DNA from: Aureococcus anophagefferens
Lineage: Eukaryota > Sar > Pelagophyceae > Pelagomonadales > Pelagomonadaceae
Assembly: GCF_000186865.1 (NCBI RefSeq)
Contig: NW_008705567.1
Span: 470,365 to 489,644, forward strand
Reading direction: 5' to 3'
DNA length: 19,280 bases
The position numbers and the translations under genes were made by a program. Every line of letters starts with the position of its first letter. The first letter of the stretch is position 1. The notes under the pieces were generated by a model. That model worked only from the letters and a program-made list of their open reading frames with translations, did not search any database and was not told the origin of the DNA. Positions 8,712-15,931 of the stretch are shown here, piece by piece.

Positions 8712-8716
8712 TTAGG
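8692..8716 (+). repeat. Repeated motif, copy 2, at the end of the WD40 gene
   Basis: It matches copy 1 (7069-7090) base for base except for an inserted ACG. It overlaps the TAA stop (TTA at 8712-8714, minus strand) of the WD40 gene. Both copies sit on a 3' gene boundary, though of genes on opposite strands. Confidence 0.7.
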
Positions 8717-10947
8717 CCTCGCCGCGGAGCTTGCGGAGGCGGTCGGACGCGGGCCGCCGCGACCCGCCGCCGGCCGCGGACGCGTGCGCGGCCTTCTGGG
8801 CCATGTACTGGGCCATGGAGTCGTCGACGTTGCGGTCCGCCGCGCGCTGCGCGTCGCGCTGGGCCCGCCGCTCCGCGTCCGTAACCGCGGGCTTCGCGGG
8901 GGGCTGCGCGGGCTCCGCGGCCGGCGCGGCGCGGAAGTCGAACATGGCGCCGAAGGCGTCCGCGTCGTCGTCGTCCGCGGGCGTCGGCGACGGCGCCTTC
9001 TTCGCCGGGGGCGTCGGCGGCACGGGCGTCTTCGCGGCGCCCCGGGCCTTGGCCAGCGCGACCTTGCCCGCGGGCGCGCGCTCCGGCGGGCACACGGCGA
9101 GCTGGACGGCCTCGAACCACGACGGCGCGCCGCCGCGGGGCCCGCGGACCTCGTAGGGCACCCTGCTCAGGTCGTCGTTGAGGATCTCGCCGACCTCGTT
9201 GCCGCGGATCGCCGGCTCGTTGGCGCCCTGGCGCTTGACGAGCGCCGGCGCGGCGTCCTTGTACTCCGGGAGCGAGTTCCTCAGCACCTGTGCCGAATTC
9301 AAATCTTCAACTCGACTTCAATGTGCGCATCTGCGACAGTTTCGACGCAACCTCTTCGGCTTTGCTTCGAGAACTCGACGAGAGCAATCGATTCGTCCAA
9401 AAATCAGCCGAATCGACTTCGATTTGACCGAGCTAGAGAATTCTGAAGTTTGGTCAGGACCACCCAAACCAGCGGTTGAATTCGGCACAGCTCAGCACGA
9501 CGAGGTCGCCGGGCTCGAAGCGCCGGTCGCTGAAGTTCGCCGCGAAGGGCCGCGACGCGCGGACGCGCGCGACGGTCGGCAGCGTCGCCGGCAGGGTTTT
9601 GTCGTCCGGTTGCTTCGCGTGCTTCGCGAGCCAGGACGGCGCGCGCGTGATCGACGGCCGCGGCTTCGGCGGCGCCGCGGCCGCGGCGCCGCCGTCGCCC
9701 CGGGGCCGCTCGGTTTCGGCGTCGTTGTCGCCGTTCTCGTCGTCGTCCGGCGCGAAGCCGGCGTCGACGGGCGACCGGCCCGTGCCGCGGCAGGCGACGC
9801 AGACGCACGAACTCCCGGACGGCAGGTCCTGGCGGCCCGCGCCGCCGCACTCGCAGCAGGGGCGGGTCGACGTCGCGCCCGCGGCCAAGTCCCAGACCCG
9901 CAGCACGCGGTCGCTGCCGACGCAGTAGGCCTGGTCGCCCCCGGGGACGCTCACGGCCGTCGTCCACCGGCCCGGCGCGCACCGGAGCTCGCCCGCGAGG
10001 CCGCCGCCGGTGCCCCAGAGCGCGACGCCGCCGTCGCGCGACGCGGAGAGCAGCCCCGCGTCGCAGAGCTCGAGCGTGACGCCGACGTCCTGGTGGAAGC
10101 CGACGGTCTCCGACGGCGCGGCGAGCTTTCGCGGGTCCCACTTGGCGACCTCGCTCGCCTTCGGGAGGCCGCGCGCGCGCGCGGGGTCGCCCCAGTCCTG
10201 GAAGCACCGGCCGAGCGTGTACCAGTGGTCGCCGTCGGCGGCGAGGCCGACGACGCCGCCGGGCACGGCGGCGCCCGTCTCGGAGGCGAACGCGCCGGGC
10301 TTTCGCGCGTCCCAGGCCCGCGCGGCGCCCGCGGCGTCGCCGACGACGAAGACGTCCCGCGCGGCGCGGCGCGCGACCCGCAGGCCGTCGGGCGCCGCCG
10401 GCGAGCACGCGACGCACGCGCCCTCGCGCGCGAGGTCCCAGATGCGGCACGTGCCGTCGTCGCCGCCGCTCGCTAAAACGCCCGACGGGTCCGCGACGGC
10501 GAGGGACCGCACGGGGCCCGCGTGGCCCGTCATGGACCGCTCGAGGCGCCCGTCGCCGGCGTCCCAGACCTTGACGCAGCCCACGGCCGTGCCCGCGAGC
10601 GCGCCGCCGCCGCAGAGCCAGCCCCGGCTGGTCCCCGGCGGTTCCAGCAGCGCGAGGTCGAACTGCCAGCTCTCGACGGCGACGACGCCGCGCTCCCCGA
10701 AGCTCGCCCGCGCGTTGCCGCCCAGGCCGCTGCAGCAGACGCGGCCGTCGGCGCCCGTCGAGTAGGCCACGGGCGGCGACCGCCGGGACACGCAGAGGCG
10801 GTCCACGGGGATCCTGTGGGGCAGGACGCACGCGGCGCCGTCGGGCTCCGCGGGGGGCGCCGCCGACGCCAGAGCGCCGTCGGCCACGGTCGTGACCTTG
10901 TGGCCGCCGCCGACCGCCACCTTGCTGCTCGTCGCCGCGGGCGGCAT
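8712..10947 (-). CDS. WD40-repeat protein with paired CXXCXGXG motifs; one introner intron
   Basis: The minus-strand exons are 10947-9499 and 9287-8712, joined in phase 0 (EPGDLV|VLRNSLPEY), giving 674 aa. Residues ~60-360 carry WD40 blades (CVKVWDAGDG, GHAGPVRSLAV, GGDDGTCRIWDLA, AARAWDARKP, LSASRDGGVALWG, DRVLRVWDLAAG), implying a β-propeller scaffold. Next come two DnaJ-type CXXCXGXG half-fingers, CCECGGAG (364-371) and CVACRGTG (383-390). An acidic linker, a conserved-looking segment across the intron (FEPGDLVVL…NEVGEIL) and an Ala/Pro-rich tail with a short charged helix (DAERRAQRDAQRAADRN) follow. I cannot name an orthologue. The frame stays open for about 15 codons upstream of 10947 without another ATG, so a small 5' exon cannot be excluded. 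Confidence 0.87.
9288..9490 (-). mobile_element. Introner element 5 (203 bp, type B TIR) forming the WD40-gene intron
   Basis: The ends are perfect 15-bp inverted repeats, CTGTGCCGAATTCAA and TTGAATTCGGCACAG. The 8-bp duplication in gene sense is GTGCTGAG (9498-9491 and 9287-9280). The intron is 9498-9288 (211 nt), with GT from the duplication and AG from the element, phase 0. This is the only one of the six with a GT donor and a fully intact TIR, so it is a candidate for the youngest insertion. Confidence 0.94.
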
Positions 10948-11191
10948 GGGCAGCCGCGCGTTCGCGGCCAGCTCGAAGCCCGTTAGTTCGACAGAAGCTT
11001 TCAGACTTGCACTTTTTATTGAACATCGTTAATATCTCTCACCGATGCGCCGTGCTGCGCGATGTGCCGCAGAGCGATTGCTGCGCTGAAGAGTGACGCA
11101 CCGCCGCGCGCTTGTTGAGCGCTAGTCTTTTCGCCAAGCGCGCCGCAACGACAACACCGCCGCGCGCTTGCTGAGCGCGAGGCGTTTCGCC
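10948..11191. promoter_or_regulatory. Bidirectional spacer between the WD40 and METTL9-like genes
   Basis: This 244-bp interval separates divergent start codons. The WD40 side (10990-11045) is A/T-rich, with TTTTTATT and TTAATAT stretches that could be core promoter. The METTL9 side is GC-rich and contains an imperfect tandem duplication annotated separately. No ORF in it looks coding. Confidence 0.45.
11101..11136 (+). repeat. 36-bp direct repeat, copy 1, upstream of the METTL9-like gene
   Basis: Begins CCGCCGCGCGCTTGTTGAGC and ends TTTTCGCCA. It matches copy 2, 56 bp downstream, at 32 of 36 positions. It contains the small inverted repeat GCGCT-TGTTG-AGCGC. Where copy 2 runs into the start codon, this copy has CCAAGC instead of CCATGG. 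Confidence 0.8.
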
Positions 11192-11192
11192 A
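11157..11192 (+). repeat. 36-bp direct repeat, copy 2, ending at the METTL9-like start codon
   Basis: Begins CCGCCGCGCGCTTGCTGAGC and ends TTTCGCCA, the last A being the first base of the ATG at 11192. It keeps the inverted repeat GCGCT…AGCGC. With copy 1 it forms an imperfect tandem duplication of the 5' leader, possibly two sites for one factor. Confidence 0.8.
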
Positions 11193-12270
11193 TGGCGACG
11201 GCGCCGCTCTTCGCTCACCTGGCGACGCGCGTCGTCCACAGCCCGCGGACGGGTCGCCTGCTCTACCGCGTCAACTGCCTGCCGCCGTCGACCTGCGACG
11301 TCGCCGCGCTGTCGCCGGCGGCGCGGCGCGCGTTCCGGGAGCTCGACGTCGCCGCGGCCGTGCGATCCTTCGTCCGCGGCAGCGCCGAGGCGCGCGCGCT
11401 GCGCGACTGGCCCGTCTTCTCGCCCATGTACCTCGGCCGCGTCGCGATGCGGGTCCTCGACAAGGACGGCACGCGCGTCGTGCTCTCGGAGCTCGACCCG
11501 AAGCTGCCGCGGGGCGCCGCGCTGCTCGACGTCGGCGCGGGCCCCGGCGACACGACGCTCCAGTTCTCGCCCCACTTTGCGTCGCTCGCGGCGCTCGAGC
11601 CGTCGCCGCCCTGCCGCCGGCTCCTGCGGGCTAGGGGCATCGACGCGCACGGCGACGCGCGCGGCCTCGCGGGCCGCGTTTTTGATGTTGTGAGTTTGCA
11701 GAACGCCGCGCGCGAATCAAATCTTCGACTCGACTTTGAACAATGTGATCGTATTCGCATGTTTCGACACAAGCATGTTCGATGTGCTTCGAGAACTCGA
11801 TGAGAGCAACCGATCCGTCCCAAAATCAGCCGAATCGACATCGATGTGACCGAGCTCGAGAATTCTGAAGTTTGGTCGGGACGCCCCAAACCAGCGGTTG
11901 ATTTGCACACAGGCAGAACGTGCTCGACCGGTGCGCGGACCCGCGCGGGCTCCTCGCGTTCGCCGCCGCCGCGCTCCGGGACGGCCCGTCGCGGCTCTGG
12001 GTCGCGCTGCGGCTCCCCGTGGACGCCTACCAGCTCAACTGGGACGGCAGCGTGGCGCCCCAGGCCGCGCCGCTGCCCGCGGACCTCGCGGGCGCGGAAA
12101 CGTGGGAGGCGGCGGCGTCGGCGGCCGTCGACTTCCTCGAGGACGCGACGGGCCTCGAACTGGAGCGCCTGTCGCGCGTGCCCTACGTGACGATCGCGCG
12201 GCGCCGGCCCGGGGAGCTGCTCGACAGCCTCGACGACGCCCTCTTCGTGCTAAGGCGTCGTTCCGCGTGA
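11192..12270 (+). CDS. METTL9: METTL9/DREV-family SAM methyltransferase (candidate protein-histidine methyltransferase); one introner intron
   Basis: Exons are 11192-11697 and 11913-12270, joined in phase 2 (S-L|Q-N), giving 287 aa. SAM motif I is LLDVGAGPGD (111-120), with a likely ribose-contacting acid at E136 (ALEPS). The diagnostic part is VFDVVSLQNVLDRC (163-176) followed by DPRGLLAF and a proline-containing strand (WVALRLPVDAYQ), the pattern of DREV/METTL9 proteins. Animal METTL9 forms 1-methylhistidine in HxH-type motifs; the substrate here is unknown. The start is the ATG at 11192 in good context (GCCATGG). The intron splits the LQNVLDRC motif exactly, so the motif only exists after splicing, which confirms the exon join. 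The stop lies 37 bp from that of the convergent glycosyltransferase gene. Confidence 0.9.
11706..11912 (+). mobile_element. Introner element 6 (207 bp, diverged type B TIR) forming the METTL9-gene intron
   Basis: The ends are CCGCGCGCGAATCAA and the complement of CTGTGTGCAAATCAA (…TTGATTTGCACACAG), with four transition-type mismatches in 15. The 8-bp duplication GCAGAACG lies at 11698-11705 and 11913-11920. The intron is 11698-11912 (215 nt, GC-AG, phase 2). The body closely matches element 5 (for example AATTCTGAAGTTTGGTC and CCAAACCAGCGGTTGA), but its orientation relative to its gene is opposite to element 5. Confidence 0.92.
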
Positions 12271-12307
12271 CTTTTGCAGCCCGGGGACCCCGCGCTCTCC
12301 GTTCGCG

Positions 12308-13380
12308 TTAGCGCGCCGGGACGAGGAGCGGCGTCGCCCCGGCCGCGAGCCACGCGCCGGACCGCGCGAGCGCGGCGCGCTTGGCGTCGTGGCCGTCGAT
12401 CCAGTTCGCGTGGGCCGTGACGGCGCCCCGGGGCGCGTCGGCGGCCCACTTGGGCCGGTTGAAGGTGCGCTTCGCCGAGCAGAACGTCTCCGGCGGCAGC
12501 GCGCACGCCGCGGCCGCGGGCGCAGCGCCGCGCGCCGCGGCGTTGAACGCGGGCAGGTTCCGCTGGGGCCCGCCGGCGAGGGCCGCCGCCCAGGCGTCGA
12601 GGAGCTTCGCGGCGCCCGGCGACGGCCGCAGGGCGAGGAAGCCCGGGTTCAGCAGGCCCTTCTCGCGGTGCTGCGTCTGCGCCCACGCGTCGCAGCCGCT
12701 GGATCGGAGGTGGGGCCGCGGGTCCCCGAGCCTGGGCAGCACAAGAGTGATTCAACGTCGCTTTAACGTGAGTGTTCCGCGCGCGCGCGTTACGGAAAAA
12801 ACATCCACGCTTCGAGACCGTTCCGAGAGATGATCGCTCGTCCAAAAATCAGCCGAAACGAGTGGAAAATGGCCGAGATCGGAGCCTTTGAAGTTGGGAA
12901 TTTCGCTCTCTTTTGCTGCCCTGCCCCGAGCCAGACGACGTCGAGGTCGCTGAAGACGAGGCGCGACGCCGGATCCTTGGCCCAGGCACCGTCGGCCGCG
13001 AGCGCCGCGAGCTCTGCGGCGAGGTAGGCCGCGCGCCGCGCCATGAGTGTCGCGAAGCCGCGCGTCTCGAAGCCGAGCGCGCCGCCGAGGGGCGCGGCGC
13101 CGGCGGCGGGCGGCGCGACGGCGCGCCGGTAGGCGTGCCAGCCTGGCGGCGGCGCCGCGGCCCAGGCCTCGAGGTAGGCCGCCGCGGACTCGTCCTCGGC
13201 GATGGCGACGAGCCCCACGGCGCCGGCGACGCCGGACCGCTCGAGCCACGCGAGCCAGTTCTCGAAGAAGTCCGTGTAGTGGGCGCTGCACGTGACGACG
13301 ACGACGGTCGCCGGCGGGCCGCCGAGCGGCGACGCGACGGACGCGAGCAACGATAGCAGGCAGCCGCGGCAGCCCATCAT
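12308..13380 (-). CDS. Nucleotide-diphospho-sugar transferase-like protein (PF03407 type); one introner intron
   Basis: The minus-strand exons are 13380-12932 and 12731-12308 (TAA), joined in phase 2, giving 290 aa. The N-terminus (MMGCRGCLLSLLASVASPLG) is a likely signal peptide, suggesting the secretory pathway. The catalytic signature is FSDLDVVWL with a DxD at D144/D146, followed across the junction by L-GDPRPHL. A later LLNPGFLALRPS…LLDAW matches the 'NxGF' segment of this family, which includes plant extracellular-matrix xylosyl- and arabinosyltransferases. Splicing joins the DxD block to the following DP motif, as the family requires. The acceptor and the sugar are unknown. It is 290 aa, short for the family, and looks like a minimal catalytic domain. 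Confidence 0.8.
12732..12923 (-). mobile_element. Introner element 3 (192 bp, type A TIR) forming the glycosyltransferase intron
   Basis: In gene sense the ends are CAGGGCAGCAAAAG and CTTGTGCTGCCCAG (12 of 14 complementary). The perfect 8-bp duplication GCTCGGGG (plus strand CCCCGAGC) lies at 12724-12731 and 12924-12931. The intron is 12931-12732 (200 nt, GC-AG, phase 2). It is the same length as element 1 with about a dozen differences, and in the same orientation relative to its gene. Confidence 0.94.
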
Positions 13381-13541
13381 TACATCATTGTCCTCTCATT
13401 CTTTTTGTTGAATGGGGGCAACTCTGGCTTGGGCAGCCAGCTTATGCGCTTTCAAAAGTCTCGCTGCCGCCACACGTCGTCTCGAAACTTGTCAGGCGTC
13501 CGTGGGGCCGTCTCGCAGCAGCGCAGTTTCCACCGCGGAGC
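13381..13541. promoter_or_regulatory. Bidirectional spacer between glycosyltransferase and ankyrin genes
   Basis: This 161-bp interval separates divergent start codons. The glycosyltransferase side is A/T-rich (TACATCATTGTCCTCTCATT). It must host both promoters, and I see no clear TATA or CCAAT box. Confidence 0.35.
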
Positions 13542-14411
13542 ATGGCCTTCTCGCTCGCCATGAAAGTGGCCATCGAGAGCGGCGATGTACGAGGCATTGA
13601 AACCGCTTTGGCCACCGGTGACGACATCAACGCACGTTCTAGCGATGGACAAAGTGCGTCGCGACCCCCCATCTGGCGCCTTCGACGCCCCATCGCAGGG
13701 ATCACACCAGTGATGCTCGCCGTGTACCACGACACGAGACGAAACAACCAGACAAAGGTTCTCCGTTATCTTTTGGAGCGCGGCGCGGATCCGAACGTCA
13801 CGACGTCGAATGGCGAGACAGCCCTACAGGTCGCAGTGATTCTACTTCCCTGCGACGATCTCACGGAGCACGACTACGAAAACACGTTTAGTTTCGAGTC
13901 CCTCGTAGAAATCATGCAATTGTTAATCGCACACGGCGCAGACGTGAACGCCGTCGACCGAAAGGGGCGGACAGCGCTCCATTACGCTTGCCACGAAGGC
14001 GAAATCGATCTGATACGTCTACTGCTGCGACACGGGGCCGGACTTCCGAACAGCGCGATCGCGGTGTGCGCCCACGCTTGCGAACTCAATTCGGCGTCCG
14101 CGCACTACCAGGCGTGCCTCGACCTCGTCAGATGCGTGCGCTCCGCGGGTTCGTGGCAAAGGTACGTGCGAGAGCCGTCGGCGAACCTCAAAGGCCTCCG
14201 CTACCTCTGCCTGGCCGGCCGCGCGACGGCCCCGCCGAGCCTCGCGCGCCTCTTCGGTCGCCCGCCGGTCCGATCCCCAAAGGGCGCGGCGACCCGGTCG
14301 CGGCGCCGCGAGAACAGCATCGCGCGCACGCCGCTCCCCGAGGAGGTCTTCGCCCACGTCCTGGGGTTCTGGGACCCGCGCCGCGACGAGCGCCCGCCTC
14401 GTCCGAGTTAA
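13542..14411 (+). CDS. Ankyrin-repeat protein with conserved-looking C-terminal LPEEVF…FW module
   Basis: Single exon, 289 aa, ATG 13542, TAA 14409-14411. Ankyrin units are visible at ~1-35 (AIESGDVRGIETALATGDDIN), ~50-90 (ITPVMLAVYH…LRYLLERGADPN), ~90-140 (GETALQVAV…LLIAHGADVN) and ~140-175 (GRTALHYACHEGEIDLIRLLLRHGA). Ankyrin stacks bind protein partners, so no enzymatic role is implied. After the repeats comes WQRYVREPSANLKGLRYLCL, then a basic linker, then LPEEVFAHVLGFWDP, an F-box/SOCS-box-like helix that could recruit a ligase (inference). Codon use in the first ~550 bases is much less GC-biased than in the C-terminal third. The stop lies nine bases from the convergent DGAT2 stop. Confidence 0.9.
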   Translation: MAFSLAMKVAIESGDVRGIETALATGDDINARSSDGQSASRPPIWRLRRPIAGITPVMLAVYHDTRRNNQTKVLRYLLERGADPNVTTSNGETALQVAVILLPCDDLTEHDYENTFSFESLVEIMQLLIAHGADVNAVDRKGRTALHYACHEGEIDLIRLLLRHGAGLPNSAIAVCAHACELNSASAHYQACLDLVRCVRSAGSWQRYVREPSANLKGLRYLCLAGRATAPPSLARLFGRPPVRSPKGAATRSRRRENSIARTPLPEEVFAHVLGFWDPRRDERPPRPS

Positions 14412-14420
14412 GCCGGAGCC

Positions 14421-15751
14421 CTACTCGACCTCGAGGGACTTGCGCGCGTAGTCCGGGTTGTGCTTCTTGTAGTTGTCGAAGAGCTCGAGGAGCTTCGCGC
14501 AGTAGAGCGCGTGGTACTTGTCCACGTCCGCGGCGGTCGGCTCCGGGATGTGGGGCAGGCCGAGCGGCCGGCCGCGCGCGAAGACGAGCTTCACGGGCCG
14601 GGGCAGGGGCAGCCCCCAGCGGCCCCAGAAGAGCGTGAAGGAGACGCCCGCCGCGCGGCTCAGCGCCGCCAGGGGCCCCGCCGTGAGCGCCTCGAGGACC
14701 GTCGTGTTGCCGAACATGTAGGACGGCACGAGGTCCGCGCCGCTCCGCAGCGCGAGCTTGACGAAGCCCTTGCGCCGGCTCAGGATGACGGCCTCGCGGT
14801 CCCGCGACGACGAGAAGAGCTCGAGCATGCCGCCGACGTAGAGCGCCGCGGAGCCGCGCGCGAGCCGCTTCTTGAAGACGGCCGCGGACGCGTCCATGAC
14901 GCCGAAGAGGCCGACGACGTCCTTGAGCAGCGGGATCCACCGCAGCACCGACGCCACGGCCGTCGGGAAGTCCTCGGCGGGGCTGCCCGGGTAGTAGACC
15001 GCGTCGCCGCCCGCGTCGCAGGGCGCGCCGAAGCCTGGGCGGGAAAAGGGTGCGAAATTCCCAACTTTGGAGGCTCGAATCTCGGTCATTGGACGGGCGA
15101 TGATCTCGCGGAGCGCTCTCGAAGCGTGGATCTTATTTCTGGAACGATCGCGCGCGGAACACTCATGTTGAAGCGACGTTGAATCACCCTTTTCCCGCCC
15201 CGGCCGAAGCTCGAGATCATCGCGCACGTCGCCACGAACGGGAAGACGCCGTGCGGGTGGAAGCAGAAGACGAAGCGCTCGCCGCTCTTCGTCCGCGCCG
15301 CGACCTCGCCGTCGCTGAGCTCGTGGTACTCCTCGAAGCGGAAGTATTTCGGGATCTGCCGCATCGCGCGGCTCCGGAGGATGACGCCGCCGAGTGTGGG
15401 CAGCCATTTGCCCGGCACGCAGAGCGACAGCAGGAGCGGCGACGCCAGGGCCCACTTTTTGGCGGTCTGCGAGCCGAGGCACGCGTAGGCGACGGCGTAG
15501 GCGATGTAGACCGGCGCGAGGTAGTAGATGACGCTAAAGGTCGACGCCGCCGCGAAGCCCAAGCGGCGCTCGCCGGGCGTCGACTGCAGGTAGGAGCGCG
15601 TCGGCGCCGCCAGCGGGAGCTTCGGCGGCGGCTGGCACATGGCGAGGCAGCAGCTCGGCTCGGCGCTGCGGCGGGAGACGTCGGGCTGTGTCGACGCGGG
15701 CTGCGGCGCGAGAGACGTCATCACATCGTCATCGCAGGTGATGTTTGCCAT
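14421..15751 (-). CDS. DGAT2: DGAT2-type diacylglycerol acyltransferase; one introner intron
   Basis: The minus-strand exons are 15751-15211 and 15034-14421 (TAG), joined in phase 1 (…MIS-S|FGAPCD), giving 384 aa. DGAT2 enzymes transfer an acyl group from acyl-CoA to diacylglycerol at the ER to make storage triacylglycerol. Residues ~65-92 and ~98-120 are hydrophobic (membrane-embedded hairpin). The catalytic HPHG lies at 165-168 (FCFHPHGVFPF). Later motifs include YVGGMLELF, RKGFVKLALRSGADLVPSYMFGN and a C-terminal FDNYKKHNPDY, all typical of the family. ATG 15751 gives a ~50-residue cytosolic leader; Met11 and Met38 are alternatives. It is divergent from the myosin gene (180 bp). A wax-synthase or monoacylglycerol activity within the same family cannot be excluded. 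Confidence 0.92.
15035..15202 (-). mobile_element. Introner element 4 (168 bp, type C TIR on a type A body) forming the DGAT2 intron
   Basis: In gene sense the ends are CGGGGCGGGAAAAG and CTTTTCCCGCCCAG (13 of 14 complementary; the repeat extends through GGGTG/CACCC). The 8-bp duplication GCTTCGGC (plus GCCGAAGC) lies at 15203-15210 and 15027-15034. The intron is 15210-15035 (176 nt, GC-AG, phase 1). The body (AAATTCCCAACTTTGG…, GTTGAAGCGACGTTGAATCA) is type A but inverted relative to its gene compared with elements 1-3. An internal deletion of ~24 bp accounts for the size difference from 192. Confidence 0.93.
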
Positions 15752-15931
15752 CTCCACAGCTCGGTTGGCGAGCAGTGGCGAGCAGCCAATCGCGAGAGAG
15801 GAGTTGGCCCCCGGGGGGTGCCCGACGCTCTCCGCGCGCGCCGCAGCCAGCCGCGGCCCGCATCTCTCGCGCACCGCGCACCGACCGCACCCCACTCGCG
15901 CACCGCACTCGCGCCCACACCCCCGGAAACC
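15752..15931. promoter_or_regulatory. Bidirectional promoter region between DGAT2 and myosin, with a CCAAT box
   Basis: These 180 bp separate divergent start codons. A CCAAT pentamer lies at 15786-15790, preceded by the short direct repeat GGCGAGCAG-T-GGCGAGCAG. The myosin-proximal 90 bp consist of C-rich CGCACCGC/CTCGCGC repeats resembling a pyrimidine-rich 5' UTR or initiator zone. One shared CCAAT element for both genes is plausible but untested. Confidence 0.45.

Noticed and set aside
11168..11191. Upstream TTG start for the METTL9-like gene
   Set aside because: A eukaryotic start at TTG is unlikely, and the ATG at 11192 has a good context. The extra residues lie in the repeated leader.
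1796..15202. Introners as simple MITEs in noncoding DNA or as pseudogene fragments
   Set aside because: All six lie inside genes, and removing each with one duplication copy restores the frame exactly. That is not expected for neutral intergenic MITEs or gene debris.
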